Source: Mytilus galloprovincialis
Taxonomy: Eukaryota; Mollusca; Bivalvia; Mytilida; Mytilidae
Direction: 5' to 3'
NCBI RefSeq assembly: GCF_965363235.1
Contig: NC_134839.1
Location: 61,905,560-61,969,559 of the forward strand
Length of the DNA stretch: 64,000 nucleotides
The notes beneath the pieces are model-generated. The model was not told the DNA's origin, did not search any database, and worked only from the letters and a program-made list of their open reading frames with translations. A program made the translations under genes and the position numbers. Shown here piece by piece: positions 61,167 to 64,000 of this stretch. Numbering within the stretch: position 1 is the first letter of the stretch; each line of letters opens with the position of its first letter.

Positions 61167-62221
61167 GTAAGTGTATTTTTCTTTGTTAGATCAGTAAAGA
61201 ATTGCGGTTTTCAAAACACCTTTTGACCTTAATCAATAATAACACCCATATAGCTAGGATTATACACACAGTGTGTGAACGAAACTGTACGATTTAATAA
61301 TGTTTTGGTCATTCGGGAGACTGTCAAACGGGGCTCCGTCACTTGCAACAATAACAAGTTGGTGAATGGAAAGTTTGATGAACCCAAAAAGTTACTATAA
61401 TTACGTTTTTCCTTCAAGTTTTGGTAATTAAAACATTATATGATTTGATTTAGAACAAACACAAATATTTGATAAATCAGTCTGAATAATGCAATAGATC
61501 GCTTCTTTGTTATGAAAAAAAAACACAAAACAAAAAACGCTTCTTTATTCCAATAAACAGACTTACTCATTAATTATCAATGTCTTAAAATTTGCATATT
61601 CTAACAAAAGACTAGACTCATTTTGGACTGCTATTTTACAATCCAAAAGGCAGTATACAGTTGTCGATATACATTTAATCTACCGTAAGTGTAACAATTA
61701 CATGTGTAATGAAGTATGGTAAACCCTGTTAATGCTTTCTAAGAAATTGACCAATTTTGATTTGAAATGAACTTGAACATTTCAGGTTCACATTTGCAGC
61801 TGAAAGTTGTGATTTTTTAATTAAAATATGAGGAGATATATTTTAAAACATGCTTTATGAAATTAGAAATAAAAATGAGTCTCCGACCTTGATTTCATGC
61901 TACAAGTAAAACAATCTCTATCTTTAAAAAAAAACTATCTCCCTTGAAATGGCCAAGTTGACAATTTGATTCGCACAAGCAACAAAATTTAGAATTTGGA
62001 AATCAGTCAGGATAATAAAATATGTAACTTGTTTTTGTCAATTATATTGAACAATATGCCCTATGAACATGATGAATTGCCCATAAGGTGATATACAGTT
62101 AATCTACTATAAAAGAATCTGGGACGATTCATCTTTTAATAATTTGAACAAATATGTCCTAGCCTTTATGTTACTTTTTTTCTCGTAAATTCAATTACAA
62201 TGGATTTTATACAATTTTTAG
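61167..62221 (+). other. Probable intron 1 of gene E
   Basis: It is bounded by the donor above and a TTTTTAG acceptor at 62220-62221. It is AT-rich with no repeats or ORFs I recognise, so this is the least disturbed of the three first introns. Confidence 0.42.
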
Positions 62222-62235
62222 GTAGAGCAGAGAAA

Positions 62236-64000
62236 ATGGAATCTATTTTGATGGAGTTTCAGGATTTGAATACCAAGTTAGAAATACATCCGGGTTTAAT
62301 ACGCCTAAATCTGAACATAATGAACGCTCTTGATATGCATGTGATTCAAGAGGCAAAGCAAAATATTGAAAAACTGTTAATTAAAGAACATCCGATTGTC
62401 GAAAACGTTCAGAAAAATATCATTGCTATACTCAAGACTAAAATACCGAGAGAACGACGAGAAGCCAGATTTGATCTTGAAAATATAAGAATGAAGTCTC
62501 CAGACAATTTAAACGTACTAGCCGATTTGGAGTGCATTTATACAGAGCTAGATAGGAGTAAGGAAGCAGAGGTTTGCAAACAAAAATATCAACAAATTCT
62601 TTCTGGTACCTCCAAGAACAACATACGTTGCAAGCAATTATGTTTGCTTGAACAAGGGTATGCAATTTTGATAGAGCGAACACTGATCAACCAAAGTACA
62701 GTGGAATTAAGGATAACTGATTTACACAAAATTCTTAGCACTGAACTTGAAAGAAGTCAGGGACGAAGAAAAGAGTGTTTTGAAAGAGGACTCCATCACC
62801 AAATCCAAGTCTTACGTAATGTCCGAATTGCGAATGAAGACGAGATAGCAGACAGACATCTAGTTCGAAAAGGATCTAGTCTTCAAAAATTTAAATTAGC
62901 TGAGTCATTAGATGCATCTTTTCCAAATAAAATATGGAATTACTACTATGCTAAGGCATTAAACCAGTATTATGACTCTTTGGAAACTGTACTTAAACGT
63001 ACAGATCATGGGAAAGATACAATAAACAAACGACAAATATTTGAAGATGACTTAACAAAAGAAATGAAAAAGGTAACATTAAAAGCAATTGAAAACTTTT
63101 GGATGATATCTCAAATTCAAATTAACAATTCCATAATTAGAACATTTGTTGCAAGGTCTTATGCCTACATCGGGCACATTCTTATGAAACGTGGTGATAT
63201 GGTTCATTCTTCTGGAAACTCGTTTAACTTAAATACAAATAAAAGCTTTAAACGTTATACAAATAATCCAGTTGAGGCTGCAGAAATGGCTTATAGGCTT
63301 AAAAAGAATGATATGACTGTTTTGACGAGATATGGAAGGACTCTGTGGAATAAATCAAAGAGTTTTGATGACATAAAAGAAAAATTAGTATTACTTCACA
63401 TGGCAAATGATATTCTAACATGTTCAATCGATGTGGAAAACACCGGAAATTGGTTTGCCTTCTCGACTAGAATGCATGTAAGGAAACAAATATCCGACAT
63501 CAGAGCGAAAAGACATATTGAGTTAGCTAGGAAATATCTGTTGGATGCGTTACAAGATGGAGAAGCAATTTTCAAATCACAAAATACACAAAAAGATTTA
63601 ACTATCCTTGCAGAAATTTGCCAGAAACTCGCAAAGTTTCCGCACACCCATAAGTATGGGCACAATTTTGTTCACACAGAAGGTCTTTTACATCAAGCTT
63701 TAGACTATTTGTTATATGCGTCGTATTTAGGAGATCGACCAGATTTTCACTTTGCCAACAGAAAGGCATCATGTCTCTTCGATCTCGGTGAATACGCTCA
63801 TGCCATTGAATGGGCGAATAAAGCTTGGTTGCTGTGTTCACCTTCAACTCAGATGTCGTTTTACATACTATGTAGTTATATGGTGACTATGTTTGAAGAT
63901 GATTTGCAGATACCCTTTGATCAGTTCGTAAAAGAATTTTTGTACGCTCTAATATATGGTAAAAGAAAATACCAGGATATAGTTAAGAGCATAGAAAAAC
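62236..64000 (+). CDS. Gene E, TPR exon of TPR-TIR protein (runs off the window)
   Basis: ATG 62236 (MESILMEF) lies 15 bp after the acceptor and matches gene B's start. I translated the whole stretch: it is open for all 588 codons to the window end with no stop. Conserved landmarks are IHPGLIRLNLNIMNALDMH, LLEQGYAILIERTLINQST, the RKGSSLQKFKLAE block, TFVARSYAYIGHILMKRGD, LTRYGRTLWNKS, ASCLFDLGEYAHAIEWANKA and YGKRKYQDIVKSIEK at the end. The helical repeats fit TPR motifs. The TIR box 1 and the TIR exon should lie within the next few kb. E has no lesion in the visible part. Confidence 0.92.
   Translation, partial: MESILMEFQDLNTKLEIHPGLIRLNLNIMNALDMHVIQEAKQNIEKLLIKEHPIVENVQKNIIAILKTKIPRERREARFDLENIRMKSPDNLNVLADLECIYTELDRSKEAEVCKQKYQQILSGTSKNNIRCKQLCLLEQGYAILIERTLINQSTVELRITDLHKILSTELERSQGRRKECFERGLHHQIQVLRNVRIANEDEIADRHLVRKGSSLQKFKLAESLDASFPNKIWNYYYAKALNQYYDSLETVLKRTDHGKDTINKRQIFEDDLTKEMKKVTLKAIENFWMISQIQINNSIIRTFVARSYAYIGHILMKRGDMVHSSGNSFNLNTNKSFKRYTNNPVEAAEMAYRLKKNDMTVLTRYGRTLWNKSKSFDDIKEKLVLLHMANDILTCSIDVENTGNWFAFSTRMHVRKQISDIRAKRHIELARKYLLDALQDGEAIFKSQNTQKDLTILAEICQKLAKFPHTHKYGHNFVHTEGLLHQALDYLLYASYLGDRPDFHFANRKASCLFDLGEYAHAIEWANKAWLLCSPSTQMSFYILCSYMVTMFEDDLQIPFDQFVKEFLYALIYGKRKYQDIVKSIEK

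Noticed and set aside
1-64000. tRNA, rRNA or snRNA genes
   Set aside because: No cloverleaf with a TTCRANNC-like B box and A box, and no rRNA-like blocks, were found by eye; a covariance scan was not possible.

Overview
The window is eukaryotic, AT-rich, intron-containing DNA dominated by dispersed repeats. The repeat families (hammerhead-ribozyme repeats, Penelope-like retroelement tails, fold-back elements) and the gene family point to a bivalve mollusc, most likely a marine mussel of the Mytilus group. No bacterial, organellar or viral block was seen.

The backbone is a head-to-tail, all plus-strand cluster of paralogues that encode a long N-terminal TPR-type alpha-helical region followed by a C-terminal TIR domain of the TLR/MyD88 kind. 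They are called A to E here. All share one architecture: a ~2.1 kb coding exon carrying the TPR region and TIR box 1, a phase-1 intron, and a ~320 bp exon carrying TIR box 2 to the stop. B, D and E also share an upstream block that looks like promoter plus a non-coding first exon. State of each copy: A (1-4882, 5' end outside) is a pseudogene with a micro-insertion and several frameshifts. B (~7560-17323) has one frameshift in a variable linker. An intact extra TIR exon lies downstream at 19145-19470. C (30138-33539) is intact and most divergent, about 799 aa. D (~36040-42138) has a stop right after its ancestral ATG and a 5-bp deletion that truncates the TIR domain. E (~61015 to beyond 64000) is open to the window end.

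Between and inside these genes lie mobile elements. At least seven hammerhead-ribozyme-like motifs (retrozyme-type repeats) sit in the introns or beside the TIR exons. Several Penelope-like (PLE) reverse-transcriptase fragments and short 3' tails are present. A triple nest (PLE interrupted by a LINE interrupted by another repeat) occupies 55.7-59.9 kb. A palindromic element remnant lies at 20.0-24.2 kb, a ~1 kb element with inverted ends at 25.3-26.3 kb, and an unusual CCACG-rich element at 54.2-54.9 kb.

The most striking structure is 43337-50742. Three near-identical 468-bp inverted-repeat elements bracket seven copies of an 857-bp satellite unit. The whole 7.4 kb block is flanked by a TATA duplication, and its empty target site is preserved downstream of paralogue B at 18222-18225. 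It behaves like a composite transposon that carries a satellite array, and the array itself has a trimeric higher-order pattern.

The likely biology is a fast-evolving family of TPR-TIR proteins, probably cytosolic signalling or immune proteins, in birth-and-death evolution within a retroelement-rich region. The immune role is inferred from domain type only.
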